64,000 nucleotides of DNA from positions 124,001 through 188,000 of the forward strand of contig JANQOQ010000014.1 in the NCBI GenBank assembly GCA_028285755.1. The letters run 5' to 3'. Source of the stretch: Puniceicoccaceae bacterium. Its GTDB lineage: Bacteria > Verrucomicrobiota > Verrucomicrobiia > Opitutales > JAFGAQ01. The position numbers and the translations under genes are program-made. Under the pieces are notes generated by a model, which ran no database searches, was not told the origin of the DNA, and saw only the letters and a list, made by a program, of their open reading frames with translations. This document shows, piece after piece, positions 13,791 to 22,057 of this stretch (position 1 is the first letter of the stretch; each line of letters opens with the position of its first letter).

Positions 13791-16460
13791 GTGAAACACT
13801 ATTTCTTTTTAGCTCTGCTCACCACCACGCTCGTCCACGTGCTCCTGGCAGCCAACGAGATGATCCCCTTTGTCATTCCCTGGGATGATAACTCAGAGAA
13901 TATCACCAACCTATCCGATACCCTGCATGCGCCTGCCGGAAAATACGGCTACGTCACCGTGTCGGATGAGGGGCACTATTGGCTTAATGACAAGCGCATC
14001 CGCTTTTATGGGGTCAATATCGGGGCGGCTTCGATTTTTCCGCCCCAGGAAAAGGCTCCGGCCATTGCTGAACGGCTGGCCCGAATGGGTATGAATGTCG
14101 CCCGCCTCCATCATATGGACAACGGGTGGACGGAGTCGCTCATCGATTACTCGACCGGTGGCTCCCGTACCTTTGACGCGGATAATCTCGACCGTATGGA
14201 TAAGCTCATTGCGGAGCTCAAGCGTGTCGGTATCTACACGAATATCAACCTGCTGTGCTCCCGGATCTTTTACGGCCAGGATGGCCTGCATCCGGACGTT
14301 GAAGACATGCATTGGAAGGAGACTCACATCCTCGGCTTTTTTGACGAGGGGGCGCGCAATCTGCAGAAGGAGCTCGCCCAAAACTTGCTGGAGCATGTCA
14401 ACCCCTACACGGGCCTGAGTTATGCGGAAGATCCCGCGATTGCATTCATTGAAGTTAATAATGAGAACGGCCTCTTCCATCAATGGCACACGGGCACCAT
14501 GGAGCGCATGCCGGAGCATTATCAGATGATTATGCAAGAACAATGGAATGCCTGGCTCCAGACCCAATACGCATCCACCACTGAGCTGGAGGCCGCATGG
14601 GGAGCAGTCAACGAGCCGCTGGGAGCCCAGCTACTCACGGCGGGCAACTTCACCGGGGATATCTCCGCATGGAACCTGGAGAACCACCAGGGCGCACAGG
14701 CAAGTCTCACAACGGGAAATTTCTTCAGCGGCAATCCTGCCGCGCGCATTAATATCAATCAAAGCGGTACCGCAGCCTGGCACGTGCAGTTTAACCAGGG
14801 CGGTCTTCAGGTCAGTGACAATCAAGTCTACACCCTCAGCTTCTGGATTCGCAGCAGTCAACCACGCGATCTATCCCTCACAATCATGCAGGCCTATAAT
14901 CCCTGGCAAGGCCTTGGCTTTCAGACAAATCTGCAGACGACGGATGAGTGGCAACGCTTTGAAACCTCCCTGATGTTGACCCGTTCAGATACCAACGCGC
15001 GTCTCAATTTTGGCAATATGGGTTTGCAAACAGGGATCATTGAAATTGCCAACGTCGAGCTTAGGCCCGGCGGAAGTCTCGGGGGGATCCCGCAAGGCAC
15101 TTCTCTTGAATCCGGGAACATCCCACTGGTGAGCAGCGAGGGTAGCACCCTCGGCAAAACCCGGGAGGACTGGATGCGCTTCATGCGCGAGCTGGAATAC
15201 GATTACTGGGCGGATATGGATGCCTGGATAAAGGCTCTGGGTTACGAGGGGCTTACCTGGGGAACTACCATCATGAACAGCCCACCCTCTGCACAGGCAA
15301 TTTACACTTCTATCGATTCACATTCCTACTGGCAGCACCCTAATTTCCAGGGCAATGATTGGAATCCCGTCAACTGGACCGTCGACAACGAATCCATGGT
15401 CAATGACGATGAGGGTGGGGTGATCCCCACGCTTTCCTGGCAACGTATTGCCGGCATGCCGCACAATGTCACCGAGTATCAACACTCATCGCCCAATACT
15501 TACTCGAGCGAAGGCCCGCTCTTTGTCGCTGCTTACGCATCCCTGCAGGATTGGGATGGCATCTATCTCTTCCATTACGGTTCAGATCAGGATAACTGGG
15601 ATCGCAACTACTTTGACGGCTTCTTTGATATCGATCATCACCCGTCCAAGTTGGTCAATGCGGCCCTTGGCTCGCTGATGTTCCGTCGTTTCGATATTCA
15701 AAGTGCCCAACAATCCTACGATATTCCCTTTTCTGCGGAAACGGAACTTGAAATGCTCGTCAACGAAGGGGCACAGTGGAACGTCGGCGACGCGCGCCAT
15801 CTCGATATTTCTTACCACCTGCCGCTCACGAGCAAGGTGGGTATGGTGCTGGATAGCGAAGTTATCAACCCTGAAACCGGCGAGGCCGCACCTGCTGAGC
15901 TCCCACCATTTCCCGAAGTACCCGACGCCCCTGAAAATAGGCTAATCCGCTCCGATACGGGAGAGCTCCTCTGGGATCGTTCTCTGGATGCCGCAGGTTT
16001 TGTGCATCTCGATACCCCACAGGCAAAGGGTATCTGGGGCTTCCAATCCGGCCGCACCTGGGACTTCGGTAATCTGCAGTTCCGTGCGGATAACACGATT
16101 CAGAATTGGTGCACTTTCGTCGCAGTATTTATTGAAGGTGAAGGCTTTGGTGCCCTCAGCCAGGGGGGCAGGGGCATCATCGCAGTCACCGGAAATACGG
16201 AAAATACCGGCATGGGCTGGACAGATGCCACCCGAACATCCGTCGGTGACCAATGGGGCAGCGCGCCCGTCCTCATCGAGAATATTTCAGCGACTGCTCA
16301 ATTCGCCGTGGCTCCCGCCAACTTGCGGGTGTGGTCCCTGGATGTACGCGGCAACCGCCAATCCGAGCTGCCTGTGATCGCATCGCCACTCGGCGCATCG
16401 GTCAATCTAGGCGGCGAGACAGGTTCATTGTGGTATGAGTTTGAGATCCTGCCGCATTGA
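13791..16460 (+). CDS. Secreted clan GH-A glycoside hydrolase with a CBM4/9-like domain
   Basis: About 890 residues. Start GTG 13791 (or GTG 13785) is preferred over the more upstream 13755 because it gives a standard signal peptide, MKHYFFLALLTTTLVHVLLA. The barrel begins with the sugar-hydrolase-like V-N-I-G-A-A-S-I-F-P-P, R-M-G-M-N-V-A-R-L-H-H, and has the acid/base motif F-I-E-V-N-N-E-N-G and a candidate nucleophile Glu in N-V-T-E-Y-Q-H, about 330 residues later. Between them lies a beta-sandwich insert (NFTGDISAWNLENHQGAQAS to IIEIANVELRPGG) of CBM4/9 type. The C-terminal ~200 residues are a further beta domain. It should hydrolyse a polysaccharide outside the cytoplasm; the substrate cannot be told. 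Confidence 0.8.
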   Translation: MKHYFFLALLTTTLVHVLLAANEMIPFVIPWDDNSENITNLSDTLHAPAGKYGYVTVSDEGHYWLNDKRIRFYGVNIGAASIFPPQEKAPAIAERLARMGMNVARLHHMDNGWTESLIDYSTGGSRTFDADNLDRMDKLIAELKRVGIYTNINLLCSRIFYGQDGLHPDVEDMHWKETHILGFFDEGARNLQKELAQNLLEHVNPYTGLSYAEDPAIAFIEVNNENGLFHQWHTGTMERMPEHYQMIMQEQWNAWLQTQYASTTELEAAWGAVNEPLGAQLLTAGNFTGDISAWNLENHQGAQASLTTGNFFSGNPAARININQSGTAAWHVQFNQGGLQVSDNQVYTLSFWIRSSQPRDLSLTIMQAYNPWQGLGFQTNLQTTDEWQRFETSLMLTRSDTNARLNFGNMGLQTGIIEIANVELRPGGSLGGIPQGTSLESGNIPLVSSEGSTLGKTREDWMRFMRELEYDYWADMDAWIKALGYEGLTWGTTIMNSPPSAQAIYTSIDSHSYWQHPNFQGNDWNPVNWTVDNESMVNDDEGGVIPTLSWQRIAGMPHNVTEYQHSSPNTYSSEGPLFVAAYASLQDWDGIYLFHYGSDQDNWDRNYFDGFFDIDHHPSKLVNAALGSLMFRRFDIQSAQQSYDIPFSAETELEMLVNEGAQWNVGDARHLDISYHLPLTSKVGMVLDSEVINPETGEAAPAELPPFPEVPDAPENRLIRSDTGELLWDRSLDAAGFVHLDTPQAKGIWGFQSGRTWDFGNLQFRADNTIQNWCTFVAVFIEGEGFGALSQGGRGIIAVTGNTENTGMGWTDATRTSVGDQWGSAPVLIENISATAQFAVAPANLRVWSLDVRGNRQSELPVIASPLGASVNLGGETGSLWYEFEILPH

Positions 16461-16487
16461 CCCCTGATTTTTTAACCCACCTCCATC

Positions 16488-16691
16488 ATGAACAATATCA
16501 TTCCCTATCCAGATCGGGGGCAGTCGCCCCTGCCCGATCCTCAGCTCATCCTCGAGGCGCAGACCCGTATGCGCATTTATGCGAATCGCAACCCCTCCAC
16601 CCCACACAGCCGTGAGGCGGTCCGCATCTACGGCAGGCTTAACGCGCTCCAGCACAAGCATGAGGCGTGGGCACGCGGGCGCTCGCTTTAA
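16488..16691 (+). CDS. Small helical protein, paralogue of 13538-13741
   Basis: 67 residues, ATG 16488, 27 bp after the hydrolase stop. Contains PQLILEAQTRMRIYANRNPS and R-E-A-V-R-I-Y-G-R-L-N-A-L, aligning with LLYEAESRLHIYATGVKNRN and E-A-E-C-F-E-L-I-E-R-I-R-Q-L of the gene before the hydrolase. Same length, same overall layout, but well diverged. No signal peptide or cysteines. Role unknown. Confidence 0.6.
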   Translation: MNNIIPYPDRGQSPLPDPQLILEAQTRMRIYANRNPSTPHSREAVRIYGRLNALQHKHEAWARGRSL

Positions 16692-16731
16692 CCTTGAAGC
16701 TCACCTAAGCGATAGGCTACATTGAGGCCCC

Positions 16732-17031
16732 ATGATCATCAACCTCGGATTCATCATATTGTTCCTCATCCTGCTGACCCACAAACTACGCAAGCCGTTA
16801 CTCACGTCATTGTTTTTCAGTGTTTGTAAAACCGCCTGGCTCGTGGTCAACATCCTGCTTTTTAACCCCAGCCAGGAGTCTGCAATCATTCTAACTGTGG
16901 GCATTCTGATCAGTTTTGCACTGAGTTGGTTATTGGGTTGGGTCATTGCCTGGCTTCAGACAAACTACCGGGAAAAAGTATGGGCGCACCTGGTGACGGT
17001 ACCTATTGTGATCATACTATTGATTGTTTAG
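16732..17031 (+). CDS. Small integral membrane protein
   Basis: 99 residues with three or four membrane spans: MIINLGFIILFLILLTHKL, LLTSLFFSVCKTAWLVVNIL, IILTVGILISFALSWLLGWV and VTVPIVIILLIV. Short polar loops between spans carry basic residues (HKLRK, NYREK). No family recognised. It precedes the GT2 gene by 123 bp in the same direction and could be an accessory subunit of the envelope-glycan genes that follow. Confidence 0.6.
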   Translation: MIINLGFIILFLILLTHKLRKPLLTSLFFSVCKTAWLVVNILLFNPSQESAIILTVGILISFALSWLLGWVIAWLQTNYREKVWAHLVTVPIVIILLIV

Positions 17032-17154
17032 CGGCCTCTACTTCCCGAATAGTCTGGCAGCTAGTTTTTCTTCGCAAAATAGAGCTTGCTCGCTGCTACG
17101 CTTATTGAAACAGTGACGCTTTGTAAGAAGGAAATCGGGCTTTAGATAAAACGA

Positions 17155-17904
17155 ATGGTTGATGCGAACGAGATAAGAGCAGACTCCGGGGAGATACCGG
17201 ATCTTTCCATCGTGGTGCTCGGATACAAAGCCGGAGAGGAGCTTATCCCCTTCATCAAGCAGATCGAAGCCATATTTGATAATCAAGGCATCCGGTATGA
17301 AATCGTCATCGTTGCCAACTACTGGCCTAATACCGGAGACGCCACACCCGAAATTGCCCAAAATCTGGCTCAGTCAAACCCGCTTGTAAAAGTCGTCACC
17401 CGGGAAAAGCAGGGTTACATGGGATGGGATATGCGCACAGGCTTCGAAGCGGCGACCGGTGCGGTGATAGCCGTGATTGATGGCGATAACCAATTTCCCC
17501 CCGATACGCTCCTTCCCCTATACGAAAGGCTCATCGATGAGCAAAAGGATCTCTGCAAAACGGTCCGTATCTCGCGGGAGGACGGCGCTTACCGCATCAC
17601 GATCTCGAAGGTTTATAACCTTATCTTTAAGCTCTTTTTCCCGGGCTCCTCGTTTAAGGATGTGAACTCCAAGCCTAAGCTGCTTACACGTAGGGCCTAT
17701 GGGCAGCTCGAACTCCGCAACAATAGCTGGTTCATTGATGCTGAGATCATGATCCAGGCGCGTAGGTATGGCTTTAAAATTGCCGAGTTGCCTACGCCTT
17801 TCCGCAAAAACACCCGGGCATCTTTTGTTAAGGTGAGTGCCATTTTAGAATTCTGCTACGAGCTGGTAAAAGCCCGCATTCTTGAATTTGGTCATGGGCG
17901 CTAA
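17155..17904 (+). CDS. Family 2 glycosyltransferase, dolichol-phosphate-mannose-synthase-like
   Basis: 249 residues. GT-A fold: LSIVVLGYKAGEELIPFI, YEIVIVANYWPNTGDAT, and the metal/nucleotide motif A-V-I-D-G-D-N-Q-F-P-P-D, a variant of the D-A-D-L-Q-H-P-P of polyprenyl-phosphate glycosyltransferases. NSKPKLLTRRAYGQL and WFIDAEIMIQARRYG match the later conserved acceptor loop. Such enzymes transfer a sugar from a nucleotide to a lipid phosphate or growing glycan at the inner membrane. No C-terminal membrane spans, so it is a DPM1-like soluble type. Overlaps the next gene by 11 bp, so they are co-translated. Confidence 0.88.
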   Translation: MVDANEIRADSGEIPDLSIVVLGYKAGEELIPFIKQIEAIFDNQGIRYEIVIVANYWPNTGDATPEIAQNLAQSNPLVKVVTREKQGYMGWDMRTGFEAATGAVIAVIDGDNQFPPDTLLPLYERLIDEQKDLCKTVRISREDGAYRITISKVYNLIFKLFFPGSSFKDVNSKPKLLTRRAYGQLELRNNSWFIDAEIMIQARRYGFKIAELPTPFRKNTRASFVKVSAILEFCYELVKARILEFGHGR

Positions 17905-18793
17905 GCGCATATTAGTCACCGGAGGTTCGGGTAAGCTCGGTCAGCTTTTAGTCGATCGGCTGGTCGATCAGGGTCACAAACTCCGTCTGCTCACTCGCAA
18001 AATGGAAGCGGCTTTCGAGTATACTGCTATCGAGCTATTCCAAGGCGATTTGACGGACAAAGAAAGCCTCAAAGGGATTGCTAAAGACATAGACGTCGTT
18101 TTACACCTGGCAGCCCTTACACACAGCAACTCCGCTGAGCATTACAATGCGGTAAATGCCGTGGGCACCCGAAATTTGCTCGAGAGCTGCCGGGAAGAAC
18201 CCATCGGGCGTTTCATATTTTTCGGTTCCCGGGCAGATAATCCGCAAGCGGGTGAATACAGCCTCAGCAAGTTTAGAGCGACTCATTTGGTAGCCGAATC
18301 GGGCTTACCCTACTTAATCCTGCGTCCTGCCGAAATTTACGGGATCGCGGGTGAGGGCCTCGCCATGGTCGAAAAACTGTTGAGCGCATATCCGGTCATT
18401 CCGGTCATCTCATCTCCAGCGGCTCACGTAGCACCAGTCCATGTGGATGATATCGTCCATGCTACGATAACAGCCATTGTTTCTGAACAAGCACTGGGTC
18501 GCCGCTTTACATTGGCGGGACCTCAGGAATACACGCTGAAACAACTCAGCAATCTCGCAAAGTCCACCTACGGTATCCGCAAGCTCAACATCCCCATCCC
18601 CATAACTCTTCTGAGTCTTGTGGCCTGGCTCCAGCGAAATTCCCAATCACCCATCATTTATCGCGATCAGGTTCCCCGGCTCCTTTCGCCGAAAGACACC
18701 GACATTAGTGACGCTCAGGAGCTCCTAGACTACTCCCCACGCAGCCTCGAAGACAATCTGGACTTAGTATTCCCGTCCCTGGTTGGCCGTTAG
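17894..18793 (+). CDS. NAD-dependent epimerase/dehydratase family protein
   Basis: 299 residues from ATG 17894 (an upstream TTG at 17882 is less likely). Rossmann motif R-I-L-V-T-G-G-S-G-K-L-G-Q-L at the N-terminus, F-Q-G-D-L-T-D, V-L-H-L-A-A-L-T-H, and FFGSRADNPQAGEYSLSKFR giving Y-S-L-S-K, the extended-SDR Y-x3-K pair. These oxidoreductases modify nucleotide sugars or similar. Paired with a GT2, it probably supplies or edits the sugar the transferase uses. Its stop overlaps the stop of the convergent membrane protein by 4 bp. Confidence 0.87.
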   Translation: MGAKRILVTGGSGKLGQLLVDRLVDQGHKLRLLTRKMEAAFEYTAIELFQGDLTDKESLKGIAKDIDVVLHLAALTHSNSAEHYNAVNAVGTRNLLESCREEPIGRFIFFGSRADNPQAGEYSLSKFRATHLVAESGLPYLILRPAEIYGIAGEGLAMVEKLLSAYPVIPVISSPAAHVAPVHVDDIVHATITAIVSEQALGRRFTLAGPQEYTLKQLSNLAKSTYGIRKLNIPIPITLLSLVAWLQRNSQSPIIYRDQVPRLLSPKDTDISDAQELLDYSPRSLEDNLDLVFPSLVGR

Positions 18794-20019
18794 TTCGCTT
18801 CTTCCAGCTCCTTTTGCTCCAGATACTCTTCACGCATCTTCATCAGTTGATCCTCGACAAGCATCACGGGTAACGGGCGCACCCACCGCAGCATCCCTTC
18901 CCGGTGGGAGTGGATCACGTAATTCCCGCTTACCAGCGATATCAAGGCAACGAGCGCCAGCAGCGGCAGTTGATACGGTCTAGCCACGCACTTAGCCAGC
19001 AGGAAAAACGCGACCAAAATACTCGGAAAGATGTAAGAGAAGGTTCGTGAAATATCGAACACGGTAAATCCCATCATACAGAGCGGAATACCGGCAACGA
19101 TAACGAGCCCACCGAGCCACCGGTTGCCTTGCATGAAGAGCGCAGCGATGCCGATAATCACGATCAGCCAGCCCCCCTCAAACAAGGTGTATAACCCGAT
19201 ATGAAAATAGCGGATGTTCATGACCAGGGCATTCAGCACCGCCCCAAGGCCGACCGGTATGCTGAAATCATAGTACCAGCCCACCCATAGTCTCAGGGTG
19301 TAAGCACTTACATATGCGATCAGGATCGAGAGCACTGCAGCATCTTTAAAGCCTGCGAACACTCCCTGAAAGCTGGGTCTGCCTCCTTCAAAACGGCTCG
19401 ATGCCCACAGCAGATGCAGCCCCAGTGCTGCCATGCCCCCGGGATAGGCACGTTCATCGCACCACAGTGCTAGGAATAGCGGTAAGCCGACCAACCACGT
19501 GGCCCGAAACCGCACCATCGTCAGGAAAATCAGCAACAGCGTAAATTGATCGTAGGTCACACTTGGGTAGGAAAATGACCCATTATAGGTGCAACCAATG
19601 TATAGCATCCCCAGGAAACCCAGTTTGCGGTCTTCAAAAATCTGCCTGCAAATCAACCCAAACACCCCGATCGAGAGCACCACACTGATGATAAGCAGAT
19701 ACGTCAGCGCCTTGGGATAGTGCAGATTCAACAGATTAAAGAGTATCGGTATGCCCAAGCGAAAATTGGTATTGGCTGCCTGGGTCGCCTCCGGGATATC
19801 GGCATCTTTTACGATGTCGTAAAAAGGATTCTCAAACTTATCCAGATACTGCGGAAAAGGCGGATTAAAAATCGCAGGCGGATTCGGTGCACTTGTCAGC
19901 ACCGAGATCAACAACGCGATGAGCACCCCCTTCCACAACCAGCCTCTCTCCAGAAACTGATCCAGCCACGCCACAAATTGGGCATTCAGGGACTCCGCTT
20001 TAACAACCAGATTACTCAT
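18790..20019 (-). CDS. Polytopic membrane protein, unknown function
   Basis: 409 residues with about ten predicted membrane spans (for example KGVLIALLISVLTSA, LTYLLIISVVLSIGVFGLI, LLLIFLTMVRF, AAVLSILIAYVSAYTL, GGWLIVIIGIAALFM, PLLALVALISLVSGNYVI) and a charged C-terminal helix (MKMREEYLEQKELEEAN). The loop after the first span has F-E-N-P-F-Y-D-I-V-K-D-A-D. The layout resembles GT-C or O-antigen-polymerase-like membrane proteins, but I see no diagnostic motif. Location among glycan genes supports an envelope-polysaccharide role, as inference. Confidence 0.6.
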   Translation of the reverse strand: MSNLVVKAESLNAQFVAWLDQFLERGWLWKGVLIALLISVLTSAPNPPAIFNPPFPQYLDKFENPFYDIVKDADIPEATQAANTNFRLGIPILFNLLNLHYPKALTYLLIISVVLSIGVFGLICRQIFEDRKLGFLGMLYIGCTYNGSFSYPSVTYDQFTLLLIFLTMVRFRATWLVGLPLFLALWCDERAYPGGMAALGLHLLWASSRFEGGRPSFQGVFAGFKDAAVLSILIAYVSAYTLRLWVGWYYDFSIPVGLGAVLNALVMNIRYFHIGLYTLFEGGWLIVIIGIAALFMQGNRWLGGLVIVAGIPLCMMGFTVFDISRTFSYIFPSILVAFFLLAKCVARPYQLPLLALVALISLVSGNYVIHSHREGMLRWVRPLPVMLVEDQLMKMREEYLEQKELEEAN

Positions 20020-20141
20020 AATAGAAGCAGCCTCACACGTAAGCGAACCCCATTTTGCATAGCAAGTTTAATCTAAATGAAGCGTGAGAAGAGAGCAAAT
20101 AGGTTGAATCCACGGCGAACGATTGCCACTATTCGGTCACT

Positions 20142-20660
20142 ATGAATTTCAATACAAATATCTCCGGTCTCCAGGGGGTCACACGTGACTTGGTGAATGA
20201 GCTCATCGCCAAGGCAAAGGCTTCCGAACGCGGCCGCGTGAACTACAACTTCCACCCCACGCTCGAGGATAACCCGCACCGCTTCCTCAATGTCATGTGC
20301 CGGGGTACCTACTTCACTCCGCACCGCCACCTTAAGCCGCCCAAGGCGGAGTCATTCCTTGTGCTGCAGGGTAGGGTGGGCTTCATCACTTTCGATGACG
20401 GAGGACAAGTCCTGGAGACCCACCTGCTCAGCTCAGACGCGATCACCGCATCCGAAAATGCCACCCTCGGTATCGATATCGCTCCCGGCATCTGGCACAC
20501 TCTGTTTGTTATTTCCGACTATGCAGTCTGCTATGAGGTGAAGCCCGGCCCCTACGTCATGACCAACGACAAGGAATTCGCCCCCTGGGCTCCGCACGAA
20601 GGCCAGCCCGGTACGGCCGAATACCAGGAAAAATTGCGCTTGCTCTTCGAACCTTCCTGA
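20142..20660 (+). CDS. WbuC-family cupin protein
   Basis: 172 residues. The cupin core is clear: FTPHRHLKPPKAESFLVLQG-type H-x-H-x4-[PK]-x3-E-x4-G metal motif (His about 64 and 66, Glu about 73), then strands LETHLLSSDAITAS and IDIAPGIWHTLFVIS with a fourth ligand His. The preamble YNFHPTLEDNPHRFLNVMCRG is the WbuC signature, a family found in O-antigen and capsule clusters with an unsettled biochemical role. The neighbours GT2 and epimerase agree with that context. 15 bp upstream of tcdA, so possibly co-transcribed with it. Confidence 0.85.
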   Translation: MNFNTNISGLQGVTRDLVNELIAKAKASERGRVNYNFHPTLEDNPHRFLNVMCRGTYFTPHRHLKPPKAESFLVLQGRVGFITFDDGGQVLETHLLSSDAITASENATLGIDIAPGIWHTLFVISDYAVCYEVKPGPYVMTNDKEFAPWAPHEGQPGTAEYQEKLRLLFEPS

Positions 20661-20675
20661 GCAATCCGTTTTCCC

Positions 20676-21497
20676 ATGGATCACGCAAAACGCTTTGGCG
20701 GCACCGCCCGCCTCTACGGCCCTCAGGCCCTTGAAAAACTGCGGCGCAGCCACGTATGCATCATCGGGCTGGGCGGGGTAGGCTCCTGGGCGGCGGAATC
20801 ACTCGCCCGGGCTGGTGTAGGCACATTGACGCTCGTCGACCTCGATGACATCTGTGAGTCCAATATAAACCGCCAGCTCCACGCGCTCGACTCCACCATC
20901 GGCCAGCAAAAGATTGACGCTCTTGCAGACCGCATCGCACAGATAAACCCTGAGTGCAAAGTCCACCTGCAGCACAGTTTCCTCACCGAAAAAACGGCTT
21001 CCGGTATCTTCGCAACCCCCTACGACTACGTCTTTGACGCCATCGACTCCGTCCGCAACAAGATCATCATCATCCACGCGTGTCGGGAGCGCAAAATCCC
21101 CCTCATCATCTCAGGCGGCGCCGGAGGTGGGGAAGACCCTACCCAGATCCGCATCGATGACCTCGCCCGCTCCCGCAATGACAAGCTCCTCCAAAAACTT
21201 CGCAAAGAGCTTCGCATGAAGCACGGCTTCCCCCGCGATACCCGCCGCAAATTCGGTATCCCCTGCGTCTATTCCACCGAGCTTGCCCGCCTCCCATTCG
21301 TATCCGAAATGGAAAGCTGCGGTCCTGAAGACAAGAATCTGGATAAAAAACCTGGCTTTTCTGCTTCGCAGAATGAACCCACCGAAAACACCTCCCTTAA
21401 GCTCGACTGCGAGTCAGGCTTTGGAACCGCCGCCCACGTCACCGCCACTTACGCCCTCGCTGCCACCTCCAGGATCTTGCGTGATCTGTCTGTTTGA
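20676..21497 (+). CDS. tcdA: tRNA threonylcarbamoyladenosine dehydratase (TcdA/CsdL)
   Basis: 273 residues of the E1/MoeB/ThiF superfamily. Starts ARLYGPQALEKLRRSHVCII followed by G-L-G-G-V-G-S-W-A-A-E-S-L-A-R-A-G-V, the nucleotide-binding loop, then T-L-V-D-L-D-D-I-C-E-S-N-I-N-R-Q, and FDAIDSVRNKIIII. G-G-A-G-G-G-E-D-P-T-Q-I-R-I-D-D and the C-terminal G-F-G-T-A matches TcdA, which uses ATP to cyclise t6A to ct6A at tRNA position 37. Length is normal. Cytosolic. An Asn/Glu/Lys-rich insertion near residues 225-245 is longer than in E. coli. Confidence 0.93.
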   Translation: MDHAKRFGGTARLYGPQALEKLRRSHVCIIGLGGVGSWAAESLARAGVGTLTLVDLDDICESNINRQLHALDSTIGQQKIDALADRIAQINPECKVHLQHSFLTEKTASGIFATPYDYVFDAIDSVRNKIIIIHACRERKIPLIISGGAGGGEDPTQIRIDDLARSRNDKLLQKLRKELRMKHGFPRDTRRKFGIPCVYSTELARLPFVSEMESCGPEDKNLDKKPGFSASQNEPTENTSLKLDCESGFGTAAHVTATYALAATSRILRDLSV

Positions 21498-21558
21498 TTG
21501 CGCCTCAGCGATAACATTTGGGCTTCCCAAATCTTCCAGATTGGGTTCACTGCTACTC

Positions 21559-22008
21559 ATGAAAATTGCACTTACTCTCTTCGTAGCCTTTTGTCTGGGA
21601 GCAGCTTCCCTATTTGCGAGTACGAAACTCACCAGGAGTTACGACGACCTGCCTGAGGTTTTCCAGAAGTTTATCGATGAGGGTAACGCCATGTCGTTCC
21701 TCGTTATTGAGGCCGCGGGCACGGGAAACTTTGTCCAGTTCGCTTACCATGAAGATCTGAGCAAGGGCATCTTTATCGACCTGCCGATCCAGCAGGGAAA
21801 AAACAGCCCTGAATACAAAGAGCTGGTTGCCGAACTCGAAAGCCACGATATCGAATACCGCTCATACCCCTTTAATGAGCTTGAAATCGTCCAGGTAGAT
21901 ATAGGCACAGACATCGAAGCCGCCATCGAAATCACCGGATACATATTGCTGGATCTCTATGACAGCCGCTTATCCGCCCCCCTGAGCGTCGAATTCGGCG
22001 ATTTTTAA
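21559..22008 (+). CDS. Exported hypothetical protein with a duplicated 3' end downstream
   Basis: 149 residues from ATG 21559, chosen because it gives the signal peptide MKIALTLFVAFCLGAASLFA; the frame extends upstream but without support. The mature protein contains LPEVFQKFIDEGNAMSFLVI, VQFAYHEDLSKGIFIDLPIQ and the C-terminal YDSRLSAPLSVEFGDF. It has no cysteine and looks like a small alpha/beta domain. The last ~19 codons are repeated 1.3 kb downstream at 23307-23366, showing that this gene was once duplicated. Unknown function, probably periplasmic. Confidence 0.75.
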   Translation: MKIALTLFVAFCLGAASLFASTKLTRSYDDLPEVFQKFIDEGNAMSFLVIEAAGTGNFVQFAYHEDLSKGIFIDLPIQQGKNSPEYKELVAELESHDIEYRSYPFNELEIVQVDIGTDIEAAIEITGYILLDLYDSRLSAPLSVEFGDF

Positions 22009-22057
22009 CCCTGGTTAAAGCCAAACATCTAAGATTATACCTGCCTTAACGTTAATA

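Noticed and set aside
13911-14567. 218-codon minus-strand frame inside the glycoside hydrolase
   Set aside because: Antisense shadow with no start signal; the sense gene has catalytic motifs and a signal peptide.
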